Below, one piece after another: positions 10,918 through 20,281 of a stretch of 64,000 nt of DNA. Source of the stretch: Leishmania mexicana MHOM/GT/2001/U1103. Its lineage: Eukaryota; Euglenozoa; Kinetoplastea; Trypanosomatida; Trypanosomatidae. The translations under genes and the position numbers were made by a program. Where the stretch lies: positions 1 through 64,000 of the forward strand of contig NC_018326.1 of the NCBI RefSeq assembly GCF_000234665.1, read 5' to 3'. Numbering within the stretch: the first letter of the stretch is position 1; every line of letters begins with the position of its first letter. The notes beneath the pieces were generated by a model, which saw only the letters and a list, made by a program, of their open reading frames with translations, was not told the origin of the DNA and did not search any database.

Positions 10918-11352
10918 TCAGTCACGCGGCGGCATTCGGCCAGTCGCAAGTCTGCGCGTCAACGGGTCACTAAAAGCGCCAGCTTGCGCACATGCGGCGG
11001 GCAAGTCCCGTTGGGCCGGTGGCATCAAAAAGTCCTCGTTCACGCCCACGTGGTCCATGGGGCTCTCGCACCCAACGGCCAGACCGCGTTTGCGCGTTGG
11101 CTTGCGGACGTAGTGATCATAGAACGAAGTCGGCCCGTTGGAGAGGCGGTCCACGCACGCCTGCGTCTCGCTGTCGTACTGCGCTTCGTTGATGGGCTGC
11201 ATGAGGTAGTCGCTGTCCAGCGTTGCGCAAACGCGGTTATACGCGAGGAAGTTCGATGCCGTTGGTGGGCTATGCAAGTCGATGGTGACGCCGACCTCCT
11301 TGCAGTCGACGACGACCTTCGCGGGCGCAGCAGGGGGTTCTGTGCTGCTCAT
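10918..11352 (-). CDS. Hypothetical protein, 144 residues
   Basis: A soluble protein with no signal peptide or membrane segment. The start is the ATG at 11352; the frame upstream opens only at a TTG and reads through low-complexity 5' UTR. The composition is balanced and non-repetitive, and the central part (residues about 35-110) has NFLAYNRV, a tyrosine/aspartate-rich stretch and FYDHYVRKP. It ends in a basic tail with MPPRD. I do not recognise the family. Short proline/tyrosine-rich proteins like this are often axonemal, but that is only a guess. It is the last minus-strand gene before the convergent switch. Confidence 0.7.
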   Translation of the reverse strand: MSSTEPPAAPAKVVVDCKEVGVTIDLHSPPTASNFLAYNRVCATLDSDYLMQPINEAQYDSETQACVDRLSNGPTSFYDHYVRKPTRKRGLAVGCESPMDHVGVNEDFLMPPAQRDLPAACAQAGAFSDPLTRRLATGRMPPRD

Positions 11353-11968
11353 GACCTCGTCTTTGCACGCCGGCGAGATCACAAAACACAGAAAAATAAG
11401 GAGATGGTAATAGGGAGAGCGGAGGTGCCAGGCGCCCGTTGACCCCGACCCCCTGGTGCTAGCAACGCAGAGAGAACCAAAACGTGCTGGTCGCGGCACT
11501 GCATCGCACAAACGAATGGAGAAGCAGGAAAGAAAGAAGGGTGGTGCTTGGAGGGAGAGACAAACAGAGTGAGAAAGGCGGGAGGTATCGAGAGCGCACG
11601 TCTGCAGGCGAGCCGAGCTGCGCAGAGGGGCGTCGGTGCGCAGACACTCGCGTGGGGCAAGCCAGTGAGCCGGAGGGGAATACCGAGCAAAGCACGCGAA
11701 GCCGTGCAGGCGCTTTGAGGCAGGCGGAAGAGAAGGCGCGCCGCTGCCTCACATCGTTTCTCACGGTGCAAGTCAGAAGGGGCGTGACGACACTCTCCGC
11801 CGGGTCGGTCCTTCACTGCCGACGTTGCAGTTGTGCTCTTGTGTTTGAAGATGAGAAACAAGAAATGACATGGAAATCCGTTATCTGTTCAGTAGACCCG
11901 AGGACGTCTGTGTGGTGAAGTATGCGAGCGCGTGCGAGCCGCCAGAAATGAGGGGGCGGCGTACAGGC
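11353..11968. other. Intergenic region
   Basis: The spacer between the hypothetical gene and ribosomal protein L11. The printed strand is purine-rich at 11510-11600, giving polypyrimidine tracts on the transcribed strand that suit trans-splicing of the hypothetical gene. No gene seen. Confidence 0.6.
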
Positions 11969-12535
11969 TTAGCGGCGGCGGCGGCGGATCATGTTCTTCT
12001 TCTTCTTGGCCTGGAAGATGATACCGTCGTGGACTTTCTCGAACCACTTCATCGCCTCCTCCTTGGTGACGTGGTGGGAGTGGCCGACGCGGCTGCACTT
12101 GCGCTTGCGGTGCGCCACTCGCTCGCCACGGCGACCGAGGACGACGTAGAAGTCCATGCCGTAGATACCGGTGGAGGGGTCGTACTTGATGCCGAGGTCG
12201 ATGTGCTCGTCGATGCCGAAGCCGAAGGAGCCCGTGTCGGAGAAGTTGTAGCTCTTCAGCTCAAACTCCCGCACCTTGAGGCCCTTCTCCAGCAGCTCCT
12301 CGGCCTTCTTGCCGCGGACGGTGCAGTGCACGGCGATCTTCTCGTTACGACGGATGCCGAACGTGCGCACGGTCAGGCGAGCGCGGGAGAGCACCGGGGT
12401 CTGCTCGCACAGCTGCTCGAGCACCTTCGAGGCACGCGTCAGGCGATCGCCGCTCTCACCAACGCAAATGTTGATGCAGAGCTTCTTCACGACGATCTCC
12501 CGCATGGGGTTCGCAGCCTTGCTCTCGGCGACCAT
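11969..12535 (-). CDS. RPL11: 60S ribosomal protein L11 (uL5)
   Basis: A 188-residue cytosolic large-subunit ribosomal protein of the uL5 family, which contacts 5S rRNA and helps form the central protuberance. The sequence matches eukaryotic L11 throughout: [20 protein letters not shown] near the N-terminus, [20 protein letters not shown] in the middle, and a [14 protein letters not shown] and [14 protein letters not shown] region near residues 125-155. The extremely basic C-terminal tail ends in [12 protein letters not shown]. Length is normal for the family (about 178-190). The start is the ATG at 12535, preceded by a spliced-leader acceptor about 25 bases upstream; the longer frame is 5' UTR. 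Confidence 0.97.
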   Translation of the reverse strand: MVAESKAANPMREIVVKKLCINICVGESGDRLTRASKVLEQLCEQTPVLSRARLTVRTFGIRRNEKIAVHCTVRGKKAEELLEKGLKVREFELKSYNFSDTGSFGFGIDEHIDLGIKYDPSTGIYGMDFYVVLGRRGERVAHRKRKCSRVGHSHHVTKEEAMKWFEKVHDGIIFQAKKKKNMIRRRRR

Positions 12536-12559
12536 TTTCGCAGTCTTCGGTCTGATGAA

Positions 12560-12655
12560 CTGTCCCGACGAAGCGCGAACGGATGTCGGAGAGGGAGAAG
12601 AAAAAGGTGAGAGAGGGAGGGGGAGGGAAGGTAGGAGAGACAAATGGACACCATC
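12560..12655 (-). promoter_or_regulatory. Polypyrimidine tract and spliced-leader acceptor of RPL11
   Basis: On the minus strand a long C/T tract (complement of 12583-12655) is followed by the first AG at complement 12561-12560, giving a short 5' UTR of about 25 bases. Short leaders are usual for ribosomal protein mRNAs. Confidence 0.6.
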
Positions 12656-12891
12656 ATGAACGCAATGAAAAACACGCCTGATGCATTGTCTGCCAGCACG
12701 AGCGGCTGATGGGATGGAATCCGTCTTCTTCATTGTGCATCGCCTTCCTTCCGCCCTTTTTGGTTTACACCCGAGCAGAGGAGCGTGAGGGGTGCGCGCG
12801 CGACAATGCGCACCCCGTGGATCGACACTAGCGTCTCTTTTTCCTCTTTCTTGTTACCAAAATGCACGTGCTCGACCTCCATCCACACGTG

Positions 12892-13185
12892 CTAGCGAGC
12901 GGGTGCCACGGTGAACTCCACCACCGACACAATGGGCGAGAAGGTCACCTTCTTCTGTCGTTTCTGGACCGCTGCCCGCTCTGGGCGGCACGGGACTGCA
13001 CACCAGAAATGTCCCGGGCACTGCTTCGACGCGTACGCGGAGAAACGCGGTGAACTGCGCTGTTGTCGTCGCGTGCGACGTCGATGTCGGTGGCCGCGAG
13101 AAACCGACGCCGATGGCGGAGCCGCCGCCGCCGCTGCCTCTAGCAACTTTCCCCATAGCACCGCAACAGGCGACTCGTGAGACAT
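12892..13185 (-). CDS. Small basic protein with RVxF-like motif
   Basis: A 97-residue open frame between L11 and the SET-domain gene. It is supported by a strong polypyrimidine tract and a first AG at complement 13196-13195, nine bases before its ATG at 13185, exactly the layout of a trypanosomatid gene. It has an alanine-rich N-terminal third, a histidine/arginine-rich middle (residues about 30-45), and four cysteines in the middle. The C-terminal stretch QKRQKKVTFSPIVSVVEF contains KKVTF, a classic protein phosphatase 1 docking motif (RVxF type) in its usual basic context. A PP1 regulator is an inference from this motif alone. No membrane segment. It could also be a chance frame. Confidence 0.55.
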   Translation of the reverse strand: MSHESPVAVLWGKLLEAAAAAAPPSASVSRGHRHRRRTRRQQRSSPRFSAYASKQCPGHFWCAVPCRPERAAVQKRQKKVTFSPIVSVVEFTVAPAR

Positions 13186-13696
13186 TGGGAGGCGCTGGCA
13201 CAGTGCGTGCGCCGACACGCGAGCGCATCGAGCGGGAAGGAAAAGAGAGAGAGAAAGCAATGAAGAGGGCAGCGGAGGAAACCAAAGAAGGGGAGAGACG
13301 AGTACGATAGACAAGAGCTGTGTACGGAAGCGTGCGCGTGTGGGTGCGTCAGCCGCACAACGAAGCCTCTCGTTCACTGAGCAAGCAGTGAGAAAATTCC
13401 TTAAGTGGTGTTGGCGCGTGCGATGGCGAGACCACGGTGTGCAGTGAGGCGGAGAAGCGGCGTGCCTTTGCCCCTCTTATCGTTTTCTCTTGTCTAGCCC
13501 TGGTTGATGTGCTTACGCATGAAAGAGGGCCCAAAGGCAACACGGAGTGGGTGGCTAGGCTCAACGGTGGCCAACAAAGGCAGGATCTGTGAAGAGAAGC
13601 GGGAGAACGGAAAACACAACGCGCTTGCGCTCGCGCTGTACACACGCCGCAGCAGCCACCCCCCTCCCTCTCTTGCCGCGTGTCTCCGCGCTGCAG
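13186..13696. other. Intergenic region
   Basis: Spacer between the small protein gene and the stop of the SET-domain gene. It contains the purine-rich splice signals of the former and presumably the 3' UTR of the latter. No further gene is seen. Confidence 0.55.
13195..13262 (-). promoter_or_regulatory. Polypyrimidine tract and splice acceptor of the 97-residue gene
   Basis: The complement of about 13231-13262 reads as a C/T tract (CTTTCTCTCTCTC-TTTTCCTTCCC). The first AG that follows is at complement 13196-13195, just before the ATG at 13185. Confidence 0.55.
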
Positions 13697-14560
13697 CTAC
13701 GCCGCATCGGGCGGAACAAATCGGAAGCGGGATGCCCAGTACAGCTTGCTGGCGTACAATGCCGGGTCTTCGGTGGGGTCAATGTAGGGGTAGGTGAACT
13801 CGGTGCCTCCCATCACGTCCCTCGTCGCACGCACCACGACGCAAAAGGCGCCGGCCTTCACGAGGTTGTCCATTATGTTCAGGCGACTATGGCGCCGCAG
13901 CAAGGGTCCCAGACGGTTCGTCGATTCCATGTACACCGTCACGTTGGGCGCGGTGATGCCGTGGTTGATGAGATCCACAACCGGCACCAAGGATGGCCCG
14001 CCAAAGACTTCCTCGCTGTCGGGAACATCAACACAGCGGCTGGCGCACGCTCGGTGGGCTCGCACAAGGTCAGCCATGGGCACGCGGATATGCCAGCGGC
14101 TCAGGTCCTCGTGCATCTGCGCGACCACCAAGCTGTTCAAGGCGTCGATTTTCGTCATGTGCGCCGTCAGCTCCGGCCCCAAGGCAACCGTGAGGGAGGC
14201 ACCGTCCTCTTCGTCGAGTCGCATCTGGCGCAGGTACTCCTCGAGCGGGCTGCGCGGCTGCATGGCGAGGGCCGTGAACACCGTCGTTAGCGCCGCCTCC
14301 TTCGAGTACGACACCCTCACACCATTTTCCTCCACTGTATAGGTGCGTAGGGCAGCAGCGAGCTGCTGACCCCATGGTGATGCAAGGGCCATGATAGGTG
14401 AGATACACGCCAGGTACGGCACCAACGCCAGCACCTCGCCGTCTCTGACGGTGTCCGCCGCTTTACACACCAGCCCGTGGCAACCCTTCGCCGCCACGTA
14501 CTGATACGCCACACATGGCGCCAGCATGATGTTGAGGCGAGCACTCGCCTGCTTCCACAT
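13697..14560 (-). CDS. SET-domain protein (Rubisco LSMT/SETD6-like class)
   Basis: A 287-residue putative lysine methyltransferase. The diagnostic SET pieces are in order: VPVVDLINHG with the conserved N-H pair at residues 199-200, followed by a PNVTVY strand, then FCVVVRATRDVMGGTEFTY (residues about 239-256), where the tyrosines of the YPY segment correspond to the catalytic end of the SET domain. The N-terminal part (RLNIMLAPCVAYQYVAAKGCHGL, then a GEVLALVP turn) fits the split-SET architecture of the LSMT/SETD3/SETD6 class, which methylates non-histone proteins. The C-terminal substrate-binding domain typical of the class is short or absent. The start is the ATG at 14560, 27 bases after the first AG of a polypyrimidine tract; a longer frame would include untranslated leader. 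Confidence 0.8.
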   Translation of the reverse strand: MWKQASARLNIMLAPCVAYQYVAAKGCHGLVCKAADTVRDGEVLALVPYLACISPIMALASPWGQQLAAALRTYTVEENGVRVSYSKEAALTTVFTALAMQPRSPLEEYLRQMRLDEEDGASLTVALGPELTAHMTKIDALNSLVVAQMHEDLSRWHIRVPMADLVRAHRACASRCVDVPDSEEVFGGPSLVPVVDLINHGITAPNVTVYMESTNRLGPLLRRHSRLNIMDNLVKAGAFCVVVRATRDVMGGTEFTYPYIDPTEDPALYASKLYWASRFRFVPPDAA

Positions 14561-15170
14561 TCGCTTCCCGTCAGCAGAACAGGCGGCTGCGTGCGCAAGA
14601 TAATTGGAAAGGGAATGGGAGAATGGGAGAGTCACAAGAACGTCGCGAAAGGAGTGCCCACTCCACCCTCCCTTCCTCAGCAACACCCAGGATGACGAGA
14701 CCAACCTCGACGACAAGGAGAGCAGTGGGAAGCGGACGCGTGCGAGTTGCCCCTACTGCAGAGGCGCACTCCAACGGCAGCGGAGGACAAATGCACGTAG
14801 CACCTCCGTCCAACAGCGTGTGGGCCTTCAGGAAAAAAATGCGCCATGGTGCCGCTGGTGCGAAGCTTCCAAGCTGGGCGATAGCACGCCGCTATCAGAC
14901 GGTTCGCTTTTGCCTTCATTTGCTATGTGCGCGCAAGGCAACTGCGTTACACGGCAAAAGGAGGGAGGAGTGGTGGTGAGGGGGGCGAACATATGAGTGA
15001 ACCGACTCAAGTGCCGACTCTGAGCGACGCCGCACTACAGGACGTGGAGACACAACCACACGGTGATTCTCAGCAAGAATGAACACCGGAAAAGACAAAA
15101 AGTAAAACACCCACGACCACGCTTGTCTTCGAAGAGCGTGGCGCCCGTATTTTCGATCCAGTGCACGCTC
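14561..15170. other. Intergenic region
   Basis: Spacer between the SET-domain and coiled-coil genes, containing splice signals near 14588-14640 and the 3' UTR of the coiled-coil gene. No gene seen. Confidence 0.55.
14588..14640 (-). promoter_or_regulatory. Splice acceptor of the SET-domain gene
   Basis: The complement of 14599-14640 is a C/T-rich tract, and the first AG after it is at complement 14589-14588. It lies inside the longer open frame, which is the reason for choosing the ATG at 14560. Confidence 0.5.
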
Positions 15171-16841
15171 TCATAGTGAAGGTTGTTGCTCGCTGTCTTT
15201 AGCGGAGAACGCAGAGCGCAGTTTGTCAGAGCGTTCTCGCTGGCGTTGCTCGACCGTTTCAAACTTCTTCAAGAGCGCCTCCTTCGCCATGCTGGGGCTG
15301 GCCAAGGCATACTCGGTCGCTCTGCGGTCGCGGGCATCGCCACGATCGCCACCGTCGATTCCACTCAGCCGGTAGCGCTGCGCCATCTCGCGCTCTTTCT
15401 CACGGTGCATTCGCTCCAGCTCCCGCTCCTGCTGCATGTGTGCATTGGAGAGCTGCTGAAGTCGCTCTATGAAGTTCTCGGACAGCTTCTCCCGGTCTGC
15501 GGCTGCTTGGTCTGCCATGCGCTTCAGCGCGGCGTCGTGAGCCGCCCGCAGTTCTGTCTCTCTGGCTTGTAGCCGTCTCTGCACATCCACCTCTTGTTGC
15601 GCCTGGGCGGCGCGCAGGGCTGCTTCTCGCTCACGCAGCTCGCGCTCGCGGCGAGCGATGTCGTCGAGCAGTGTCTCCTCGCGTGCACGGAAGCGCTGCT
15701 CCATCATGTCCGCCTCCTCGCGCTGTTGCACTCGCATCAACTCCTTGTCACGCTCAAGCTGCTCCTTCCGCTCTCGCAGTTCCGTGTCCATCGCAGCCCT
15801 ACGCTGGTGACCTAGCCTGACCAGCTCGTCGTACTCGTAGCGCATCCTCGTCGCCGTTTCCTCCCAGCTCGCTTTGAGCTGCTCCTCACGCTTCGCGACA
15901 GTCTCCAGCATGTCAGCTTGAAGAGACTCCACGCGATTGGCGAACTCGTCTCGCGCCTCCGCGGCGCGCTGGTCGTAGGCGGCGATGAGGTCGTTTCGGT
16001 AGGACTCGAAGTTGCTGTATTGCTGCATGAGGGCCTCGTTCTTCTCCCGCTCGCACGCGGCCACCGTCTGCCGCATCGAGCGTACCACTTCGTCAGCAAA
16101 CCGCAGCGACGCCTGCAATTCGTTCGTGTGAACCTCGTGCATCTTGCAAGCCTGCTGGAGTCTGTTGCGTTCCTCGACACACTGCGCCTGAGCGAGCCTA
16201 ATCTCCGATAGTTGCACGCGCGTAGTCTGAAGCTCGCTCTCCAAGACAACAAGGCGTTCTACTTGGTGTGCAACCACCTCCTTCATGCTGGCTTCGGTTT
16301 GCCGCAGCTGCGCACACTCGCGCGTCAGGCTGTCGAGCCGTTGCTGTTGCAGCACCGAAAGCACACGCTGACTCTCCTGGTAGGCGGCAATTTCTTTCTG
16401 ATGTGCGGCAACTTCGGCGTGCTGGCGTGCGGTGGCCTCGCTCATGCTGCGAAACGCTGCCTCACTCGTCTGTGCGAGGCGCTGAAACGTGCTCCAACGC
16501 TCCTCCATGCTAGGCGCTGTCGCTGTTGGGCTGTCGCCCTCTTCTCGCAAGGCGGCCGTGGAGGTGAGCACCGGCGGTCCCATCCACCTGGGGAACCCAA
16601 ACGGTTGCGAGACAACGCGCCCGCTTTCATCGTTGGGGTTACCCACCGAGGCATCGCGCTCCCGCTGCGGCAAGTTTGCGGCGATTGCATCCGCTGTTGG
16701 CGTGGGTGAGGCTGAGCATGCGCTTTGCTGTGTGTCCACCGGCTTCCACGGCACCGTCGTGGGCCGCCACACTGGCGCTTCAGGCGCTGCCTGTGACGTG
16801 TCTGGTTGGGGTACGGGATGCCCTGCCGGTGTCGAGAGCAT
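15171..16841 (-). CDS. Long coiled-coil protein
   Basis: A 556-residue protein, if started at the ATG at 16841. The frame stays open upstream to 17264, but that part looks like untranslated sequence: it is rich in cysteine and phenylalanine, and polypyrimidine tracts lie within it. Residues 1-110 are proline/threonine/serine-rich and probably disordered. From about residue 115 to 530 the sequence is almost continuous heptad-like coiled coil, rich in E, R, Q and A (for example long runs of RERELREREAALRAAQAQQ type), ending in a serine/lysine-rich tail. No motor or other domain is visible. Such proteins are usually cytoskeletal or basal-body/flagellar components in trypanosomatids; the role is inferred from architecture only. 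Confidence 0.75.
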   Translation of the reverse strand: MLSTPAGHPVPQPDTSQAAPEAPVWRPTTVPWKPVDTQQSACSASPTPTADAIAANLPQRERDASVGNPNDESGRVVSQPFGFPRWMGPPVLTSTAALREEGDSPTATAPSMEERWSTFQRLAQTSEAAFRSMSEATARQHAEVAAHQKEIAAYQESQRVLSVLQQQRLDSLTRECAQLRQTEASMKEVVAHQVERLVVLESELQTTRVQLSEIRLAQAQCVEERNRLQQACKMHEVHTNELQASLRFADEVVRSMRQTVAACEREKNEALMQQYSNFESYRNDLIAAYDQRAAEARDEFANRVESLQADMLETVAKREEQLKASWEETATRMRYEYDELVRLGHQRRAAMDTELRERKEQLERDKELMRVQQREEADMMEQRFRAREETLLDDIARRERELREREAALRAAQAQQEVDVQRRLQARETELRAAHDAALKRMADQAAADREKLSENFIERLQQLSNAHMQQERELERMHREKEREMAQRYRLSGIDGGDRGDARDRRATEYALASPSMAKEALLKKFETVEQRQRERSDKLRSAFSAKDSEQQPSL

Positions 16842-17962
16842 TTGCTGGGAGGGAATGCCCGTGTGTGGATGTCGAGAGAGAGCACTGTGTACCTGCGCCT
16901 GTGCCGGCGACGGGACTTCCGCCAAGCACACACCCACAGAAGTGAAAGCATGTTGATCGACGAGGAAAAGGCGTTGGAGAACGTACGTTTCGGGCCGCCG
17001 TGAAATACACCACCGCACACGTACAACAAGAGAGAGAGTGAGGTTTGCGCGGGGCGAGAGGAAAAACGAGGCACGCAGCTGACACCGCCGCCGAGAAACA
17101 CGCTGACGCCACATCACCGCTACCACAGCGCTTGACGTACACGATTGGTAAGTCGCATGCGCGACTGCATGTGGTAGGGAAAAGGGGACGTTCCTTTCTC
17201 CTTTGCCGTGCATATGTCGAGGATTGCTCTGCTGTACATCTCCAGCAAGAGTTACTGGCGTCACGGTGTCCCGTGGCCAGACGAGGTCGTGGCCTCCCTA
17301 CACTACGCCTACAACACCGCGGAGAGGCAACACACAATACGCGACGAAGTGGCGAGCAAAACAAAAAATGGGCAAACAAAAATGAGAAGGAGGCGCGAAG
17401 ATGCTCGAAGGAAAAGGCAGTGACGAGCAGACAACATCGCCACCGCAGACACAGTGGGGAGACATGAGGGAAGAAAAGCGCCACGAGAGTGGGGGCTATA
17501 GGGGTAAGGAGAGAAGCTAAGTACGGCAAACGACAGGGAAGAGAGGAATGGAAAGAAAACATCGCACACCATGCATACCACAACAACTAGAGCGCCACAG
17601 GCTCGACCTAGTCCCCGCACTTCACCATTACCCCACCTCAACATCAAGCGCACACTGCCACCACGACCACCACCTTCTTCATTGCCGGCACATGAGAGAA
17701 GAAGAGAAAGAAAGCACCAGGGCGCTTAGTCGATCATCTACACGCGTTCACCAATCGTTAAGGTTAGGCAAGCACGCCGGCACACCGACAACCGACACAT
17801 TAAAATAAAAAAAACACTATGGCGAAACAATACCGTACATACTTGAGTTCCGTGGAAGCCCCTCTTGCATTCTCGCATTCCTTGACGTGTGCGCGCTTCG
17901 CCGCTCCGCACCCGTCCCTGCCGTCCTCATCATCGCTCTGAAGAGCGTGCACGCGGAGTGTC
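16842..17962. other. Intergenic region
   Basis: Spacer between the coiled-coil gene and the NFX1-like gene. The printed strand is purine-rich at 17370-17570, giving polypyrimidine tracts on the transcribed strand. The stretch 17820-17960 adjoins the NFX1 stop codon. No independent gene seen, though the coiled-coil frame remains open to 17264. Confidence 0.5.
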
Positions 17963-20281
17963 CTACGCGGTAGCGCGGGCGACGGTGAAGGTGCCCTGAG
18001 TGTTGCTTGTCTCCAGCTTCTTTACCGCCTCTTCCGCGCGCTTGTGCGTTGTGAAGGCAATGAGAAACGATTGCGCACCGTCTTTGCCAACCTCTGGTGG
18101 GGCAATAACAAATCGACCGGCCAAGTCGCTCAATATCGACGCCAGCATGACTTCGGTCAGGTGGTGGCCAGTCACGACGAGGCACAGCTTCTCTTTGAGG
18201 GACGGCTTTGCACGTTGCATCAGGAACTGCAGCGGGTCCATCTGCGCGTCTCGCACAGCGTCACTGAGTAGCACAGGCGGTGCGGCTGTGGCGCCCGTTT
18301 TGGTCAGCAGACATGAGCGGTTTGGCTCGTCGTCAATGCCTTCAGAATGCACGTGGAAGTACTTAGCGAGTGCGTGCACAAGTGCACGCGCCGCGGAGTT
18401 GGTCGGCGGAAGCGAGACAACCGACTCTTTTCCTTCGACGAAGTTCATCAGCTGGCGCTCCGCCCGCTGCACCGCGCATGCGTCCTGCTGCGCGGCGTCC
18501 CACAGCATGAGGGAATACAGAAATTTCTCGTTCTTTGTCTTGCTGAGCGACGTGAGCACGTCGAGGCGGCGAGTGAAGAGGCAGTCGTTGTCGCATGGGA
18601 CAACCACCGCAAACTTGTTTGGCCCCTCCGCCTTCCGCTTGCCAACCTTGGAGCACGGAAGACTGCGCGTCACGCGACCGCAGTTGCACGTGCACCGCAG
18701 GTACACGGAGCACGGCGGGCATGGCGTGGTGCCGTGACACGGCTTGGCGCAGCGGTGCCCGCACTCCTCGTGCTGCCGATCGCACTGCTGATGGCACGGA
18801 TTCGCCTCCTCGACGCACGGTCCACGGTGACACACGCGGTCGCAGAAGTGCCCGCAGGGCATCTCCATCCCGCACTCCTCCTCGCACGCCAGATCCGTAG
18901 CACCACAGGGCAGCATCACCAACGTGTTGTGCCTCGGACACCGGCGTTTGACGAGTGCCCCGCAAGGGGGACACGGCCCAAAGTGGCAGTTGTGGCCCAC
19001 CTGGTGCCCGCACAGACGTGGGATGCGGCAGGCTCGCTTGCACACAGGCGGTTGTGTGCCACACTGCTGCGGTGGCCGAAGCACCTCCGCGCCGCAGTAG
19101 CACGTGAGCGCTTCAGTGACGACGTGCACGCACGACGGACACTGCATAGAGGCATGGCAGAGGTCCTCACACGCGTGCCCGCACGGAAGCGGACGGCCAC
19201 ACACCTGAAAGCACATATGCGAATTTGTTTGAGTCTTGTTGCGGTCTTGGCAGCAGATCACCTTGCACTTGTGTCGCCCGCACGACAGCTTCGTGCCGCA
19301 CTCATACGTGCAGGTGAAGTTCTGCGCCTCTGCACATGACAGCCGCTTGCGCACCTTTCGGCAACGACACGACACGTCCACGCGCACCTCGCACGGTGGG
19401 CAGGTGCCTGCGTGGCACTTCAGCTGGCACCGGTGCTGGCCACAGGAGAGTGGCTTGTTGCATACGCGGCCGCACTGCGGAATGGGGTCATTACATGCGT
19501 ACCGCACGGTTTGCAGCTCTGCAGCACCACAGGGGCAGGTGTGAACGCTGGCGGGGTCCGTCGGGCACGGTGGGCACTCGCCGCTGTGACACATTAGCGT
19601 GCACGTGTGCTTACCGCATCGCAGGGACTTACCGCACACGCTTCCACACGAAAACGATGCCTCCTTTGTGCAGGGATGCCGCTTCGTGGTTTGGCCGCAG
19701 TAGCAGATGAGCGTCGTCGACTCTGAGCAAGGCGGACACGGCCCGGTGTGGCAGGACAGCAGGCACGCATGTGTCCCACACGCCAGAGAACGCCTACACG
19801 GATTGTCGCACGTCGTCTCCGGGTCGGGCTGCCCGCACGGATAGGTGTAGGTCGTTGCCCCGCATGGACACCGCTGGGGCCCCACCAGCAGCTGGCATCG
19901 CGGACAAGGGCCAGGGTGGCACTGTGCAGGGCACCTGTGCGTGCAAAACGGCCTCACAAGTCCGCAGAGGCGCCCGCATGAGTGGGGCGTCACGAGGGGG
20001 TCGTACTTTGGCTTCGACACCTTCCCACAGAAGCACAGATCTGTCAGCGGCTTCGGCTGCATGTGGCGGCACTGCGGACACGAGAAGACGACCGTGTCGC
20101 GGTCCACCTGCGCCCATCGCCGAATGCAGGCGAAGTGGTAGATTTGAAAGCACTCTTTACATGACCAAACGGGCTGCTGCAGCTTCACCCGCTCCAAGCA
20201 ACTGGGGCACTCGTACACTTCCCGCCGAAGCTCATCCGCGACGCGAACGCTGCGCTCATTCTCGACGTTGGCATCCGCCAT
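17963..20281 (-). CDS. NFX1-type RING/zinc-finger protein with R3H domain
   Basis: A 772-residue relative of NFX1, STC1 and yeast Fap1. It has an N-terminal RING/PHD-like finger from C25 (CPSC, later CKEC, then HFAC and CPQC). A long array of NF-X1 zinc fingers follows, with repeated CG-x-H-x-C-x3-C-H-x-G-x-CPPC units (about ten copies, residues about 100-575). An R3H-like nucleic-acid-binding segment lies near residues 625-690 (ERQLMNFVEGKESVVSLPP, then a histidine in HVHSEG). The last 85 residues form an RRM-like or ferredoxin-like fold. Family members act as transcriptional repressors or E3 ubiquitin ligases. In an organism with little promoter control, ligase or RNA-binding roles seem more likely; that is inference. 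The start ATG at 20281 opens MADANVENERS; upstream sequence is leader. Confidence 0.88.
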   Translation of the reverse strand: MADANVENERSVRVADELRREVYECPSCLERVKLQQPVWSCKECFQIYHFACIRRWAQVDRDTVVFSCPQCRHMQPKPLTDLCFCGKVSKPKYDPLVTPHSCGRLCGLVRPFCTHRCPAQCHPGPCPRCQLLVGPQRCPCGATTYTYPCGQPDPETTCDNPCRRSLACGTHACLLSCHTGPCPPCSESTTLICYCGQTTKRHPCTKEASFSCGSVCGKSLRCGKHTCTLMCHSGECPPCPTDPASVHTCPCGAAELQTVRYACNDPIPQCGRVCNKPLSCGQHRCQLKCHAGTCPPCEVRVDVSCRCRKVRKRLSCAEAQNFTCTYECGTKLSCGRHKCKVICCQDRNKTQTNSHMCFQVCGRPLPCGHACEDLCHASMQCPSCVHVVTEALTCYCGAEVLRPPQQCGTQPPVCKRACRIPRLCGHQVGHNCHFGPCPPCGALVKRRCPRHNTLVMLPCGATDLACEEECGMEMPCGHFCDRVCHRGPCVEEANPCHQQCDRQHEECGHRCAKPCHGTTPCPPCSVYLRCTCNCGRVTRSLPCSKVGKRKAEGPNKFAVVVPCDNDCLFTRRLDVLTSLSKTKNEKFLYSLMLWDAAQQDACAVQRAERQLMNFVEGKESVVSLPPTNSAARALVHALAKYFHVHSEGIDDEPNRSCLLTKTGATAAPPVLLSDAVRDAQMDPLQFLMQRAKPSLKEKLCLVVTGHHLTEVMLASILSDLAGRFVIAPPEVGKDGAQSFLIAFTTHKRAEEAVKKLETSNTQGTFTVARATA

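Noticed and set aside
11870..12610. 246-codon plus-strand frame
   Set aside because: Antisense shadow of ribosomal protein L11.
12536..12733. Longer N-terminus of ribosomal protein L11
   Set aside because: The 66 extra codons are pyrimidine-derived leader; family length and splice signal place the start at 12535.
16842..17264. N-terminal extension of the coiled-coil protein
   Set aside because: The extension has leader-like composition and contains pyrimidine tracts; the ATG at 16841 is a better start, though not proved.
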